Positions 63,692 to 64,000 of a stretch of DNA of 64,000 nucleotides are shown in pieces; position 1 is the stretch's first letter; each line of letters begins with the position of its first letter. This DNA is from an uncultured Bacteroidales bacterium (GTDB taxonomy: Bacteria > Bacteroidota > Bacteroidia > Bacteroidales > UBA932). Both the position numbers and the translations under genes were made by a program. The notes beneath the pieces are model-generated. The model did no database searches and was not told the origin of the DNA. It worked only from the letters and a program-made list of their open reading frames with translations. The DNA is taken from NCBI GenBank assembly GCA_947168065.1, contig CAMVKH010000004.1, forward strand, positions 161,194 to 225,193, given 5' to 3'.

Positions 63692-64000
63692 CCCCCAAAA
63701 TGTTGCGTCCCCCTGCGCAAAAAACCCATCACCAACCATTCACGTCCCTCCCCTGCGCTGCAATGTACGCACTTGATTGACAGTTAATTACGCAACCTGA
63801 TCCCCTTTGAAAAGAGGGGGATCAACTTGCATAAACACCTGATACTCACCTGCGTCCGTTGCGGCGAAAAAAAAGGAACGCCCACACCTCAGCCTGCCTC
63901 TGCCTGACTCTGCCTGACTCTGCCTGACTCTGCCTGCCTCAGCAGGCCGTTGCGAAGCAACGCGGGGGTTCGGGGGCAGAGCCCCCGGTAGGAAAGGGCG
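63692..64000. other. intergenic end of window, no gene seen
   Basis: No credible coding frame is present. It contains a TGATCCCC/GGGGATCA hairpin (63798-63824), the 10-bp tandem repeat (listed separately), a GTTGC/GCAAC stem, and a CGGGGGC/GCCCCCG stem (63971-63987) similar to the one near 41240. Confidence 0.6.
63891..63940. repeat. 10-bp tandem repeat, five units
   Basis: TGCCTGACTC occurs three times without change (63901-63930), flanked by the variants AGCCTGCCTC and TGCCTGCCTC. This is a short variable-number-type repeat, not CRISPR-like. Confidence 0.9.

Overview
The window looks like a chromosomal segment of a G+C-rich member of the Bacteroidales (Bacteroidota), probably an uncultured gut- or rumen-type lineage. 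The evidence is the repeated TAnnTTTG promoter -7 element of this phylum, the scarcity of Shine-Dalgarno sequences, and phylum-typical families: GH97, BspA-type leucine-rich repeats, FISUMP and fimbrillin-like lipoproteins, TonB_C fusions, TrpB2 and SPOR lipoproteins. Genus cannot be fixed from the sequence alone.

Layout. Positions 1-2145 hold the end of a TPR-CHAT caspase-like protein. A leftward run (SPOR lipoprotein, gcvT, M28 peptidase-TonB_C, leuS, yitT-like) fills 2149-8679. Rightward capA-like and phoH, a FISUMP lipoprotein, apbE and a Tat-exported D-aminoacylase follow to 14503. A leftward recA-trpS-porin-like run (14500-17341) diverges from a rightward run of rlmN, two patatin/beta-barrel phospholipases, recX, prfB (programmed +1 frameshift) and class I fumarase (17450-26219).

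The segment 26263-30729 is the first special region. Two inverted 122-bp palindromic elements flank a four-gene, translationally coupled operon (HprK-like kinase, S26-like peptidase, PqqD-like protein, ABC exporter) and a divergent gene for a triple Myb/SANT-like repeat protein. This resembles the tailoring and export half of a RiPP pathway without a recognisable cyclase or precursor. Next come a 1122-residue lipoprotein with 54-residue tandem coiled-coil repeats and BspA-like repeats, then metG, dnaG and an HU-like/membrane protein whose gene carries copies of a dispersed palindromic repeat.

From 41.2 to 52.7 kb lie tRNA-Leu(CAG) and tRNA-Asn(GTT), an AT-rich islet with broken genes, a set of exported proteins, an AGCS symporter, an O-antigen-ligase-like/TPR protein and a fimbrillin/beta-helix/hydrolase fusion. 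At the far end are an excisionase-like gene remnant and an inverted 47-bp copy of the tRNA-Asn 3' part. This is the signature of an eroded, rearranged integrative element.

The right end (52.7-64 kb) carries ahcY, a zinc metallopeptidase, GH97, trpB2, an AspT-type transporter, a POT peptide transporter, a small lipoprotein and a serpin. The best regulatory find is in front of trpB2: a 15-residue leader peptide with three consecutive Trp codons, followed by mutually exclusive antiterminator and terminator stems. This is a textbook-like trp attenuator.
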